NCBI GenBank assembly: GCA_024291935.2
Contig: CM044321.1
Location: forward strand, 63,544,985 to 63,608,984
DNA from: Okapia johnstoni
Taxonomy: Eukaryota; Chordata; Mammalia; Artiodactyla; Giraffidae
Direction of reading: 5' to 3'
DNA: 64,000 nt
The notes below the pieces were generated by a model. That model ran no database searches. It saw only the letters and a program-made list of their open reading frames with translations, and was not told the DNA's origin. Within the stretch, counting starts at the first letter, position 1, and the number at the start of each line of letters is the position of its first letter. This document shows positions 22,123 to 33,480 of the stretch, in pieces. The position numbers and the translations under genes were made by a program.

Positions 22123-22793
22123 CATTAACTAAGATCATGGCATCTGGTCCCATCACTTCATGGGAAATAGATGGGGAAACAGTGGAAACAGTGTCAGACT
22201 TTATTTTTTTGGGCTCCAAAATCACTGCTGATGGTGATTGCAGCCATGAAATTAAAAGACACTTACTCCTTGGAAGGAAGGTTATGGCAAACCTAGGTAG
22301 CATATTTAAAAGCAGAGACATTACTTTGCCAACAAAAGTCTGTCTAGTCAAGGCTATGGTTTTTCCAGTGGTCATGTATGGATGTGAGAGTTGGGCGGTG
22401 AAGAAAGCTGAGCGCCGCAGAATTGATGCTTTTGAACTGTGGTGTTGGAGAAGACTCGTGAGAGTCCCTTGGACTGCAAGGAGATCCAATCAGTCCATCC
22501 TAAAAGAGATCAATCCTGGGTGTTCATTGGAAGGACTAATGTTGAAGCTGAAACTCCAATACTTTGGCCACCTCATGCAAAGAGTTGACTCATTGGAAAA
22601 GGCCCTGATGCTGGGTGGAATTGGGGGCGGGAGGAGAAGGGGACGACAGAGGATGAGATGGTTGGATGGCATCACCAACTTGATGGACATGGGTTTGGGT
22701 AGACTCCGGGAGTTGGTGATGGACAGGGAGGCCTGGTGTGCTGCAGTTCATGGGGTCGCAAAGAGTCAGACACGACTGAGCGACTGAACTGAA
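22123..22793 (+). mobile_element. BovB LINE, 5'-truncated, with target duplication
   Basis: Sense BovB starting just before the C-terminal third of ORF2 and ending with the 'gactgaactgaactga' tail repeat. Flanks ctgagccat at 22114-22122 and 22794-22802 match perfectly over nine bases. Low divergence suggests a comparatively recent insertion. Confidence 0.95.
22137..22790 (+). pseudogene. BovB ORF2 C-terminal fragment
   Basis: An uninterrupted 216-codon frame, in the correct frame of BovB ORF2 and ending at the element's natural stop. It holds only the region downstream of the reverse transcriptase fingers and palm: the stretches [53 protein letters not shown] and [20 protein letters not shown], which are the conserved C-terminal blocks of RTE elements. 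The endonuclease and the YxDD catalytic box are absent through 5' truncation, so it cannot mobilise itself. The initial ATG is a chance internal methionine. No promoter is visible. Confident as to family; not a host gene. Confidence 0.9.
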
Positions 22794-22802
22794 CTGAGCC
22801 AT

Positions 22803-23194
22803 TCATTTCATCTCCCGGTACTTCTGTTTTTATATTCATAAAGCAACTGATATAAATTAGCTAATGTTTCAGATTTCTTCCAACATTAATGTCCCAAGTT
22901 TGTATTAGCTACTGCAATTGAAAATGCAAACTTGTAGAAAGTACATTATGAAAAATTAGTATCATCATTTGGATTTTTCATTTACATATGTATTACTTTT
23001 AATCATTTTTACCAGAGACTTGACTTTTTTAAAAATTCAGTTTGCTTTTGAAATATAACCCTTAGTGCTATTCATCTGGGAAAGAAAGTAGAACTAATAG
23101 TGCCTACCATAGGGAAGGGAAAGTCTTTTCAATTAATGATAGTATCTATATGGGGTGTGTATGGGAAATAAATGAACTTTGAATCTTACTTCAT
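22803..23194. other. Unassigned non-coding DNA
   Basis: AT-rich; no repeat recognised. Confidence 0.5.
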
Positions 23195-23385
23195 GTGGCA
23201 GTTCCAAATATGTCCACCAATTCTTTGATACTCCTCCATTAAAAAGGTATAAATTAATTCCTCTTCCCCTGAAAAAGGGCTAGATTTAGGGACTCACTTC
23301 TAATTCTAATAGAATTAAGCAGAAGTGATGATGTGTAGCTTTGCACACTAGGATATGAAAGACACCTTGGTTCCTCCTCCTTTAT
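23195..23385 (+). mobile_element. Probable MaLR/MLT-type LTR fragment
   Basis: 'ctagatttagggactcactt', 'agcagaagtgatgatgtgta' and 'gatatgaaagacaccttggt' follow the order of an old MaLR-like LTR. Subfamily not determined. Confidence 0.5.
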
Positions 23386-23743
23386 TCACCCTTCATTTAC
23401 CTCAGTAAATTTGATTTAAAATGAATCATAATACTCACCTTTTTGTATTTCAGTTGTGATGATCTGTGTTATAGATTTGTAATGATGCAATAGAAGAGGT
23501 CCTGTCACATGGAGAGACCTAAATGACCTTGAAGTCTATCATTCAACAATAGAGAAAGCACGCATTAGTGATTCCTTTCCACAAATGTTTAGCTGTATGT
23601 GGATTCACTACCCATACATTTCAAGATGTAAAGTATTTAATAAATAAACAATTTCATCATACTTCTTTCACATGTAGCAATGTTATATGTAGCATGTTAA
23701 TAGCCCAGCTGACAGCTGACCACGGTAAGTAAACATCCTCAGC
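23386..23743. other. Unassigned non-coding DNA
   Basis: Nothing recognised. Confidence 0.5.
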
Positions 23744-24130
23744 TTTTTTTTTGTAACTTTATTTATTTGTTCATTTTTGGTTGTGCTGAATCTTTGCTGC
23801 TGCGCGGGCTTTTCTCTAGTTATGGCAAGCAGGGGCTACTCTTGGTTTCGGTGTACCAGCTTCTCATTGCAGTGGCTTCTCATTGCAGTGGCTTCTCGTT
23901 GCAGTGGCTTCTCTTGCTGCGGAGCATAGATTCTAGGGCATGCGGGCTTCAGTAGTTGTGGCATGTGAACTCAGGAGTCAGGGCTCCTGGGCTCTGAGCA
24001 CAGGCTTGATATTTGTGGTGCATGGGCTTAGCTGTTCTGTGGCATGTGGGATCTTCCTGGTCCAGGGATTGAACCCTTGTTTCCTGCATTGGTGGGCAGA
24101 TTCTTTACCACTGAGCTACCAGGGAAGCTC
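23744..24130 (-). mobile_element. CHR-type SINE with expanded internal unit
   Basis: Antisense CHR element from a poly-T ('tttttttttgtaactttatt') to the tRNA-type head 'gagctaccagggaagctc'. It holds three tandem copies of a 16-base unit, cttctcattgcagtgg (23860-23875, 23876-23891, and 23892-23907 with one change), which explains its extra length. Confidence 0.9.
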
Positions 24131-24549
24131 TGGACTCTGGGTTTTAGGAGCTGTTGCACTTTCCTCATCTTGGAGCTTGTGTCCATTAAGCCCCTCCAAG
24201 GTTCAGGTTATCTCCTAGAAATGAAAGGTATTGAAGGCTCTGTTGCTCTTGCTTATCTCTTCCTCAGAAAACTTGATCTGAACCATTTTACAGTTTTGGC
24301 TTTCCTTTCACACTATTTTAACTATTCTCTCTCCAACCCTTCTAGAGGCAAGAGTATTTCTGCCCTATCTGAAGTAGCCATTCACAACCTTTTCATCCCC
24401 TAAGATCCATTTCATGATTTTTTCCCCTTATTTAGCCCCCATATTTTAAAAGAATTTAAATAGCAAACTGTATCTGTTAAGAAACAAGGATGAAGAGCTG
24501 CCTTCATCCTGTTTGGGGTCCTAAAGACATGTAGGACTGGACTTCAGTG
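24131..24549. other. Unassigned non-coding DNA
   Basis: Frames entering from the CHR element continue here without recognisable domain; no repeat identified. Confidence 0.5.
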
Positions 24550-24800
24550 AATCACACTGGTTAGAGTGAGGGTTCTGAAGTCAGACTTGCGGGACTGAAA
24601 TATTGACTCCACTATCTACTACCAATGTGATTAGGAAAATTATAGATCTTCCCAGCTTCTTTTTTTTTTTTTCTAGAAAATGAGGATGATAATAGTGTAG
24701 TAGTGCCTATTTTGTGGAGTTGTTATGAAGATTAAATGAGATAATTCATGAAAGTCCTTTCACATGGGACCTGGCACAAAGAGAACAATAAAAGATGGGA
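24550..24800 (+). mobile_element. MIR SINE
   Basis: Sense MIR near full length: 'gttctgaagtcagacttgcg', a poly-T expansion in the middle, 'gaaaatgaggatgataatag', 'gattaaatgagataattcat' and 'tgggacctggcacaaagaga'. Confidence 0.85.
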
Positions 24801-24892
24801 CTGTAAGCTATGAAGCTTCTGATCAGAATGGGAGACCTTAATGTAATGTTGAGAACAATGGTCTTTACAATAGTCCCAACTCCCACAGACTT

Positions 24893-25080
24893 AGTAGTTA
24901 CTATGTACTGGACACTCTGCAGATAGAATTCTATTTAATCTCACAACAGTCCAGTCTGGTGAGTGTTATTCCCTTTTTCTCAGTGGGGAAAACTTGAATG
25001 AGAGGGGTTAATAACTTGAATAAGTTCACGCAGTGGGAAAATGACAGAGATGCAAATTGAACCCAAATCTTTCTGGCTTT
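24893..25080 (-). mobile_element. MIR SINE
   Basis: Antisense MIR: 'ttctatttaatctcacaaca' and 'attgaacccaaatctttctg'. Convergent with the MIR about 90 bases upstream. Confidence 0.7.
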
Positions 25081-25094
25081 AAAATATGTCTATC

Positions 25095-25156
25095 AGGTTG
25101 CAGTCCATAGGGTCGCACAGAGTTGAACATGACTGAATTAACTTAGCATGCATGCA
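25095..25156 (+). mobile_element. BovA SINE 3' tail fragment
   Basis: Only the last 60 bases: 'gttgcagtccatagggtcgc' through 'cttagcatgcatgcac'. Severely 5'-truncated. Confidence 0.8.
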
Positions 25157-25180
25157 CATCCTTTCTGTGGATCTAAAGTC

Positions 25181-25597
25181 TGCCATATAAAGTGAAGTAA
25201 CTCAGAAAGAGAAAAACAAATATCATATATTAACGCATGTATGCGGAATCTAGAAAAATGGTACAGATGTACCTATTTGCAGGGCAGGAATAGAGACACA
25301 AGCATAGAGAATATATGTGTGGACACGAGGTGGTAGGGACATGGGGTAGGAGGAATTGGGAGATTGGGATTGACACTAATACACTACCATATGTAAAATA
25401 GATAATTAGTGGGAACCTGCTATAAAGTATAGCAAGTTCAGGTCGGTGCTCTGTGATGACCTAGATGGGTGAAATGATGGTGGGAGGTGAGGTCCAAGAG
25501 AGAGGGGAATACATGTATACATATTGCTGATTCACTTTGTTGTATAGCAGAAATTAACACAACGTTGTAAAGTAAATATACCACAGTATTTTAAAAT
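25181..25597 (+). mobile_element. L1 LINE 3' end
   Basis: Sense L1 3' UTR, parallel to 18451-18937: 'gtaactcagaaagagaaaaa', 'gtacagatgtacctatttgc', 'atgtaaaatagataattagt', 'gcagaaattaacacaacgtt'. Confidence 0.88.
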
Positions 25598-25776
25598 GCA
25601 TCCATTCTTTCTATATTCTATAATTCAGTAAAGTTTTATTTTCTCTCCTCAAATAAAATTCTAGCCGATAGCCAAGAAAGACATTGTTTAGTTAGGGTGC
25701 ATTATCTTATTTCACACAAACAAACTGATTCTATCAAGTATTTTGATGTCTCAAAAATAATACTAGTACCACTCCC

Positions 25777-25778
<2 letters not shown>

Positions 25779-25811
<33 letters not shown>
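25779..25811. repeat. (AC)n microsatellite
   Basis: About sixteen perfect AC units; length suggests it may vary between animals. Confidence 0.97.
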
Positions 25812-25814
<3 letters not shown>

Positions 25815-26885
25815 GCCTGTGTGTAGTTGTTGTTCATCATGGGCCTCCAGGGGAACTACTGATCTAGTTGGAGCCAAAGCAGAGTCCATACATACAAATT
25901 CTCTCCCTAGCAGCAATGTCAGGAAATAACAAACTCAAACATTCTGCACTGTTGGCTTCCCAGGGTGTAATTAGAGTCTTAAGGCGATAGGGATGAGCCT
26001 CAGAGAAATTTTCACTCTGAATTAGTCAAGACCACAGTGACTGGTACAGTGCTGTGGATCTAAACCAAGGTCTCCCACAGGGAGCAAGAATGTGGGTTGA
26101 AAGGGAATTGACTATGTTCATGATTTCATGTTTGACTTTGTATCTTTTTAATACAAATTATTTTTGACTGTGACCTAGGACTGGATACATGGTTTCTGAA
26201 AAGTAAGAATTGTCTACTCCAAAAACCAGATTTGCCTCTTAGAAGCTTTGGAATGCCTTTTAAATTTTTCAGTGCAATAGTCAGTGTGTCTCTGAGCATC
26301 TGCTTTTAACATTTCAAGTTCCCTGAAAAGAAGAAAATTTCATTTAAAAAAAATGTCAGAAAAATCAATGAGACTCCAAATGAAGTGTATTTTTTTGACA
26401 CACTCTCTCAGAGATCTGCCGTGGAACACAGGATGCCTGAGCCACTGTCATTTAAAGCTTTTGAAAACAGGCGGCTAATTAATATACAGATGAGATGAGC
26501 ATTTTAAATTATTTATTAACTCAAAGGAAGGTATGCTCTGAATAGTAAAGTGATGAAGTTCCTGGTGTGGTCAAATACAGCCTCTTTCCCTGATGGATTA
26601 GGCAATATCTTCAGATGCCAGTAGACGCCTGACAGCATCCCTGGTCCTGAGCAGCTGCTGGGGGTTCGTAGCATTGACACATAAAGAAAGAAAGAAGAGT
26701 GAATTAAAGAAGTCAGAGGCAGCCCAGCCAATCTATATGAAAGTCCTACCACCCTGAAACTGTACTGATTTGAGAACAGGACTGTGGTCCTTTATTGTAA
26801 AATATCCATAACAAGCATCACTCTAACAATCGTTTGCCAGGAAAACCTACCTCTGGAGGACAGGTCACCTACAACCGATGCGCCC
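25812..26885. other. Repeat-poor block, possible conserved non-coding element
   Basis: No lineage-specific or ancient repeat recognised over about 1 kb. The 26380-26560 part has the look of conserved non-coding DNA: 'cggctaattaatatacagat' and 'attttaaattatttattaac' give homeodomain- and MEF2-like AT cores in otherwise mixed-composition sequence. Inference only; needs cross-species alignment. Confidence 0.35.
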
Positions 26886-27299
26886 CCTGTCCCTAAAGGA
26901 AGTCATCAGGAAGCATTAGTTGAGGAGAGAGCAAGACTTTGCTAAGCACCTGGGCCACAGAATCAGGCATAAATGCAACCCTGGGACGTCGTCCTTTCCT
27001 GCCCGAAGGAGCTGAAGATCTCGTGGAGTGCTCACGAGCAAGAACGGAGAAGATATTAGTAATTCCACACTGCCATGGGTGGTGGGGACAGAAAACACAG
27101 TAGAGAGGAAACACCAAGGTGGTGTACGCCAGAATTATCTGAAGAAATGGGCTGTGCTCTCTTCAACGCTCACCCCTAGGCTCTGAATTTGAGACCTCCC
27201 TCATCTCTTGAAAACTTGTGAGTTTCAGATCGTGTCTCGCTCCCATTCTTAGGAAGTGTGTCCTAGTCTCTTTGTCCCTCTTCTAAGAGCCTTCCGGTC
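26886..27299. other. Unassigned non-coding DNA
   Basis: Two overlapping minus frames (60-74 codons) without recognisable domain; no repeat recognised. Confidence 0.5.
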
Positions 27300-27640
27300 T
27301 TCTTACTCACAGACATCTTCACTGATTCATTCATCAGGCATGTACTGTTTGCTTTCAGTGCCTCGGGACTCTTGTGAGGCACCAGGGAGCCAGTGGAGAA
27401 TAATTCAAGTCTCCTGGGATGAGGGGAAAGAGACAGGAGGAGATGGCAGTCCCACAGGAGAAGAGCTAAATAGAGATACACAGAGTTTGCTCTGGAAGCA
27501 CAGAGGAGGAGTCTTCTTAAACAAGTTTCCCCTACACCAAGTCCTAAAGGACTGGTAGGAAGTGGTCAGGGTGAGGAAACTGGGAAGTCCCTGGGTGGAG
27601 GTGAGGGCATTCCAGACAGAAGCAACAATGTATCTCTTGC
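27300..27640. mobile_element. Probable ancient L2-type repeat
   Basis: 'gattcattcatcaggcatgt' followed by 'ggtcagggtgaggaaactgg' and 'ggcattccagacagaagcaa' recalls an old mammalian interspersed repeat of CR1/L2 type. Orientation and subfamily uncertain. Confidence 0.4.
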
Positions 27641-28540
27641 AAAGTAGACAGTCCAGTGTCATTTTGATGTCACATCATTATTATCCTAATAAATAGTCAT
27701 GCATCCACATTCACATTTCACATTTTGTAATCAAGTGCTTTTTGTGAATTTTAAAATTCATTTATTTTAAAATATTTAGGGACCATTTAGTATATGGTGG
27801 GCACTGTGCTAGGTACTAAAGGCTAAAGGAGATATTTTTGTTGTGATTGATGAAAAAAATCATGCCCAAGTCCATAAACGGAAAAAAAAAAAATTAGTGA
27901 TTTTAAATGAGCGAAGGGAATTTGAAAAGTGGCATAAGACAGGAAAACTAGAGGTAATAAGAGTTATCATTTGGAAGAAAGTAGGAGATTTTTCTGGCTG
28001 TAAAGACTGATGGGAAAACAGATATTGAAATAAGAAGGAGGAGACAGGAACAGGAGTGACTCAAAGCTTTCTTTTCCTGGGATGAAAGAGGCAGAAGAGT
28101 CAAGGGTAATGTTGAGAGAGCTCTTTCTGTCATCAGAATGAGATGCAGAGGAGCAGCATGTGTTTTCAAAGGATAACATGGAAACAAATGTAAGAAAGTC
28201 CCAAGGTTCCTAAATTCAATTGAGAAGCCACAGACTTACATCAGCACTCTGTGGCTATGCGATTCCGTACTTTGAATTAAAATCTAAAGCATATTGAAGG
28301 CATAAATCTTGGGAACAACCCAGCCTCTAAGCAGCTACAACACTTCCTAAGTTTCCTGTAACATATGATAAAATGGCATGCCTGAGCCTCTGAGCTAAAT
28401 GTCACACACAGGATAGAAACTGGATCCGCATTCACATTCTTTAGCCACCAACCCCTGTCTTTTTTTTTTTTTTCCCAAATAGATTGTGCTTTTATCCCTC
28501 TTGACTCATTGGACCACATACTCATCTTTTCCACAATATG
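27641..28540. other. Unassigned non-coding DNA
   Basis: A short MIR3-like trace lies near 27780-27830. Poly-A (about 27880-27892) and poly-T (28460-28474) runs are present. Otherwise nothing recognised. Confidence 0.5.
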
Positions 28541-29320
28541 GGAACTATTCTCAGAGAACCGTAGGTTGAAAATCTGGCCCCAAAGAACAGCTCATCATGT
28601 TCTTCGGGGGAGCGTAATGAACAGCACGGATTCACTTGCAGAAGTTTCCGAGGGAAGGATGGAGAGATCGAAGAGCTAAGCTTGGATGTGCCACGTTTTC
28701 TCTCCCTCTCTGTTTTATCAAAGTGTGTTTATTAAACACATCAAAGGCTACTTAGAGTCAAGATAAGGCAAACTGACCCCTTGTGGTCCCTTCTGGCCTT
28801 CCAGCCTAAGTAGATGACTACCAGCCTGCTCGCAGAACAGAGTGGATGATTGAAGAGGGAATTGTGCAGCCATAAGAAGACGCAAGGCTGAGTGGTGCTA
28901 ACATCAAAACTCAGCAGCAGCTTACATTGTCTCTCATTAATGTCCTTGGAGAGGTCCCTGCTTCATCACCTTCTCAGCAATTAATGGGCATCATTAATGA
29001 GCCACAAGGGAAAGGATCAGGACCTGTCTTATCCTGCTGGCTAACATACACTGCCTCGGGCCTGTGCCAAGTTGTGAAAACAGAGGTTGGCTTTCTGAGT
29101 TATTTAAAACCCCACACTTCCAGTTATAACATCTGTGAGGGGTGTCCTCATTTAATCGAAGGTGGCCTGAACCTACAGGCTGCAACCTTGCTTTCGTCCT
29201 TCCCTTCAAAATATATACATAAGATGCTAAGAAATGATGAATTTCAAGAGAGAGGAAAAGCTTTAAGGGGGGAAACAATGCCATGTATGCTGACATTTAA
29301 CAGGGGAGTTTAAACAACAG
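28541..29320. other. Repeat-poor block with clustered motifs, candidate enhancer
   Basis: No repeat recognised. Contains ATCAAAG (28717-28723), a near-palindromic GTGTTTATTAAACAC (28725-28739) and a second ATCAAAG (28740-28746), then three ATTAATG motifs (28936-28942, 28980-28986, 28993-28999). ATCAAAG is the TCF/LEF core, TGTTTAT a forkhead core and ATTAATG a homeodomain-type core. The 128-codon plus frame across 28927-29313 has no recognisable domain. Enhancer function is inferred. Confidence 0.4.
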
Positions 29321-30060
29321 ATTGGAACTTGCAGACTACAACAAAAAAGAACTGGAAACCAAACCTTCCTCCTCTACTTGACTTTCACTAGGGTTGGCCC
29401 CCTGAAGAACTATGCACACCAGGGCTTGAGGCAGCCAAATGAGAAACCAAAAGCCAGCTCCAGGCTGCTCTCTGGGCTGCCAAGTTTCAGCCCATCCCCT
29501 GTGGGGCCCTCTCAATCTGCTCTATTACATCTTGAGAAGCTTGTAATGGACCCACCCAAGGGATTCATTTAAACCATTAGATAGATGCTTTGGCGTCCAT
29601 GTCAGCCCTGCTTTCACTTGGCCCCTAGACTCAGCGTTGGTCCAGCCCCAGCTCTCAGCTTGTCCCTGCATCTTTACACCCCAGTGGCTCCACCCTTCAC
29701 CTTCTGCTTCCCCCCGCCTCGTACAGTTAACCATGTTGCTTATGAAAAGACAGGAGGGGAAGCAAAGACAAAGCCAGGAAAGGGAAGGAGGAAACAGAAG
29801 ATGGAGAGAAGAGCTCAGAATCATGCAGAACTCCAGCATTCTTCAGAGGACTCCGCACCTTCTCCAGAGGAACAGAATGGAATTGAAGGCGGAGGAGAGG
29901 GACTTAAATAGTTGTTTGACTTATTCTTCTGCGCACCAAACACCTTAATATAGAACAGACAGAGAGGAATAAAAATGATCTGGAGAAAAGTGAGAGGAAA
30001 AAGTATTTTAAGTTGTTTTTTATAAAATACTTTGAGAGAAAATGGACTCATGTTTTCACT
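29321..30060. other. Unassigned non-coding DNA
   Basis: Somewhat GC-richer in the middle. Overlapping frames of 103-108 codons on both strands at 29525-29948 show low-complexity composition and no known domain. Confidence 0.5.
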
Positions 30061-30155
30061 TTGAAAGTTTAATTTTAATGTTTAATTCTCAAAATACCCT
30101 TGAGGTGTAGGCTATAGTAAACCAGTTTTACAGAAAAGGAAACTGTGTGACTCAT
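30061..30155 (-). mobile_element. MIR SINE fragment
   Basis: 'taattctcaaaatacccttg' and 'ttttacagaaaaggaaactg' match the antisense MIR core. Confidence 0.6.
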
Positions 30156-30178
30156 CAGACTTCCAATTTTCTATCTTA

Positions 30179-30320
30179 TTTTTTTTAAGTTTTATTTTAT
30201 TTTTATTTTTTGGCCATTCCACGGGGCATATGGGATCTTAGATCCCCAATCAGGGATCGAACCTGCGTGCTCTGCATTAGAGGCATGGAGTCTTAACCAC
30301 TGGGCCACTAGGGAAGTCCC
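30179..30320 (-). mobile_element. Short tRNA-Glu SINE (CHR/SINE2 type)
   Basis: Antisense: poly-T tail, 'gatccccaatcagggatcga', B-box complement in 'gggatcgaacctgcg', head 'gggccactagggaagtccc'. Confidence 0.85.
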
Positions 30321-30469
30321 AGGTTTCTGTCCTATTGAAAGAAATACAGTGCATGTGAAGCAAGATGCGTGCACAAGGCTGATTATGGCAACATTGTTGT
30401 ATCAAGGAATCTAAAGTCAATGTTCATATGTAGGAAAGTGATTAAATTATGGCATATTCTGGGAATGAT

Positions 30470-30605
30470 ATTTAGCTATATGTGTGTATTTTTATTCTTT
30501 TTGGTATTCTTTTCCATTATAGATTATTACAAGATATTGAATATAGTCCCCTGCACTATTCAGTAGAACCTTGTTATTTATCTATATTAGCTATATATTT
30601 TCATG
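30470..30605 (-). mobile_element. L1 3' fragment
   Basis: Antisense L1: 'ttacaagatattgaatatag' and 'cagtagaaccttgttattta', matching the segment at 46.72-46.78 kb. Confidence 0.7.
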
Positions 30606-32505
30606 CAACAAATCTATCCTATAATGATTTGGAAAAGACTTCAAGTCAAAATAAGTAAAAATAGTGCTAAGCCACATGTTTAGTATAATCCCACTATGTA
30701 CAGAAAGTTTTCTTTATGTATTTTTATCTGTACTTAGGTATATATTTAAATGCTTATTAAAAAACTACAGAAGGACTCACCCTAAAATTTCAAAATAAAG
30801 TCAAAAACTGAATTGTGTCCTTTAACCAGCACCTCCCACATCACCTGAAGTTCCCCTCTCTTCCCAGAGGAAACCATCACCTCTACATACTTCTATGTTT
30901 GAATTTTTAAAATAAGAATATATTCGTAATTCCTTGTATAATTATTAAAACATTTGTTTTTTAAAATCGTATGATACTATGCAATATAACATGCTGCTTT
31001 GGTGTTACTTTTGCACAGAAAACATCTGCTACTTTGTAAAAGCCTGGAAATAAATTGGCTTTTCTTTTTTGCCTTTCTCTCCTGTCAGCATTAGCAGCAA
31101 ATTCCTGTAAGATTTTCAGCAAAACAGATTACCCTATATGCTTACTTCTGATTGACAGAGAGGCTTAGTGTGCAGAGTAGGGACATGAACAGAATATTTG
31201 GGTCACCTGCAAGCAAGGTTTAACATCTGTAAGCAATGTAAGGTCACATTCCATATCTTCAGCAGCAACTGGCCTGCCAGCATCGTAATTACGTTTAATG
31301 TAAGTCTGCCTTGCCAGTCTAGACACAGGAAAACACAGATGAGAGCAGGATCTTTAAGCAGGCTCTATATCCTGAGCTGAAACTAAATGACCATTAAAAG
31401 GCTGAGCTGAAGAAATAACACAGGAACACCCTGAAGTCATTAGCAGAACTAGCAAGGAGCAAGTGTCCCTCTGCAGTAATAACGTGAAGAAAGCCTCTTT
31501 CTGCGTGAAGTGTAATGGATGGCAATGTTCTGTCTGCCACATGTTTCGCTCTTGATCCCCACAGCTATGGCAAACAGAGTAGACAGTGATGCTGTTTCCT
31601 CAGAGGAGGAAACTGAGACCTCAGCCTGTGAAGGGGCTGGGTTCGTCACTGATCACATGACTTCAGAGCACCACTGTTACATGGCCTGAGAGGCAGATGC
31701 ACCCTTCTCCCACCCAAAACATACCAGTTTTAGGCAGGCATTAAAGAAGCCAAAAAGTCCCTCTCTTGACAGGTTCAGCAGGCTATCTGAGATCATTCCT
31801 TTAAAACCTACTCAGGTAATTTCAGCAACACCCCCCAGTGTTGCCATCTACAGACCAGGACAATAAAATATGCAAGTCCATGCAATCACAGGCATACATC
31901 ATCTTCCCAGTGAGCTCAATAAATTTTTTCTTCTATCGATACTAGGACATGCTCTTAGACCTCTCCCCCTCCTAGGTAATTCTGTTTTAGAAAAAGTCTC
32001 AAAAGCCTTATTTAGGATCATTGTAATTTGGGTGTGTCTTCTTTAAAAATCAAATTTTGTTTCCATATCAAAGCACATCTTTTGGTATCATGTTATGTTC
32101 TCTTAATAAGAAAAGAACATCCAGAAAGATAGACTAATGGCAGAATGCCCAGATTAACTTAAGATAAATGCAAGCCAACTGACAAAAGGAATAGAGGGCA
32201 GTGGAGGGGGGAGGAGAGGAAACCAAACAGACGTGGCTGACAGCATGGGAACATGTCTGCTTTTCTGAACTAACCATCAGTTCTGCCATCTTGATGAGAG
32301 TAGAGGGTGATGATGATTTCCTACTCACAGTTGAGGACCTGCTTGTCTCACGGTCTGTTCTCACTGTCACCATGAAGAAAGATGCTGTCAATAAGATTTT
32401 TTAGATGCCATGACAGCACACTTCCAAATGGAACAAGACCCTCTCTTTGCCCCTCTGTGTCTTCACTCTTATTGTCTACCGGAGTGACCTTAATTAAGTC
32501 ACTTT
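30606..32505. other. Unassigned non-coding DNA
   Basis: A small antisense MIR-like trace ('agaggaggaaactgagacct') is near 31597-31625. Nothing else recognised in 1.9 kb, including frames of 60-85 codons on both strands. Confidence 0.5.
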
Positions 32506-32598
32506 TTTAAAAACTAATTTTCTTTGGAGTATAGTTGCTTTACAATGTTGTGTTAATTTCTGCTGTACAGCAAAGTGAATCAGCTTTATGTATGTATG

Positions 32599-32635
<37 letters not shown>

Positions 32636-33480
32636 ATATATATATATCCCCTTTTCTTGCATTTCTTTCCCATTTAGGTCATCACAAAGCACTGAGTAGG
32701 GTTTCCTAAGCTCTGCAATAGGTTCTCATTAATTTTATACATAGTATCAGTAGTCTATACATGTCAATCCCAATTTCCCAATTCATCCCACCCCCTTCCC
32801 CCTTGATGTCCATACATTTGCTGTCTGCATCCGTCTCTTTATTTCTGTTTTGCAAATAAGATGATCTATAACATTTCTCTAGATTCCACATAAATGCATT
32901 CATATACAATATTTGTTTTTCTCTTTCTGACTTACTTCACTCTATATGAGAGCCTCTAAGTCCATCCACATCTCTACAAATGACCTAATTTTGTTCTTGT
33001 TTATGACTGAGTAATAATCCATTGCATACATGTACCACATCTTTTCTATCTATTCCTCTCTTGATGAACCATTTAGGTTGCTTCCATGTCCTGGCTATTG
33101 TAAATAGTGCTGCAATTGGGGTACATGTGTCCTTTTGAATTACGATTTTCTCTGGATATATGCCCACTAGTGGGATTGCTGGGTCTTATGGCTTCTATTT
33201 TTAGTTTTTTGAGGAACTTCTATACTGTTCTCCATAGCAGCTGCATCAATTTACATTCCCAACAGTGCAGTAGGGTTCCCTTTTCTCCACACCCTCTCCA
33301 GCATTTATTATTTGTGGACTTTTTTAATGATGGTCGTTCTGACAGGTGTGAAGTGATACCTCATTGTGGTTTTGCATTTCTCTAATAATTAGTCATGTTG
33401 AGCATCTTTTCATGTGCTCGTTGGCCATCTGTAAGTCTTCTTTGGAGAAATTTCTATTTAGGTCTTCCACTCATCGTTTG
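32506..33480 (-). mobile_element. L1 LINE 3' half, left part
   Basis: Antisense L1: 3' UTR ('tacaatgttgtgttaatttc', a TG microsatellite, 'cagtctatacatgtcaatcc' region), then ORF2 C-terminal coding sequence read on the minus strand. Multiple stops break the coding frame. It is cut by a Bov-A2 and continues beyond. Confidence 0.93.
32589..32649. repeat. (TGTA)n/(TG)n/(TA)n microsatellite
   Basis: Compound repeat inside the L1 3' UTR; the TG core has about fourteen units. Confidence 0.93.

Noticed and set aside
28927..29313. 128-codon open frame as a small protein gene
   Set aside because: Overlaps a 100-codon antisense frame, lacks any known domain, and the block looks more like non-coding regulatory sequence.
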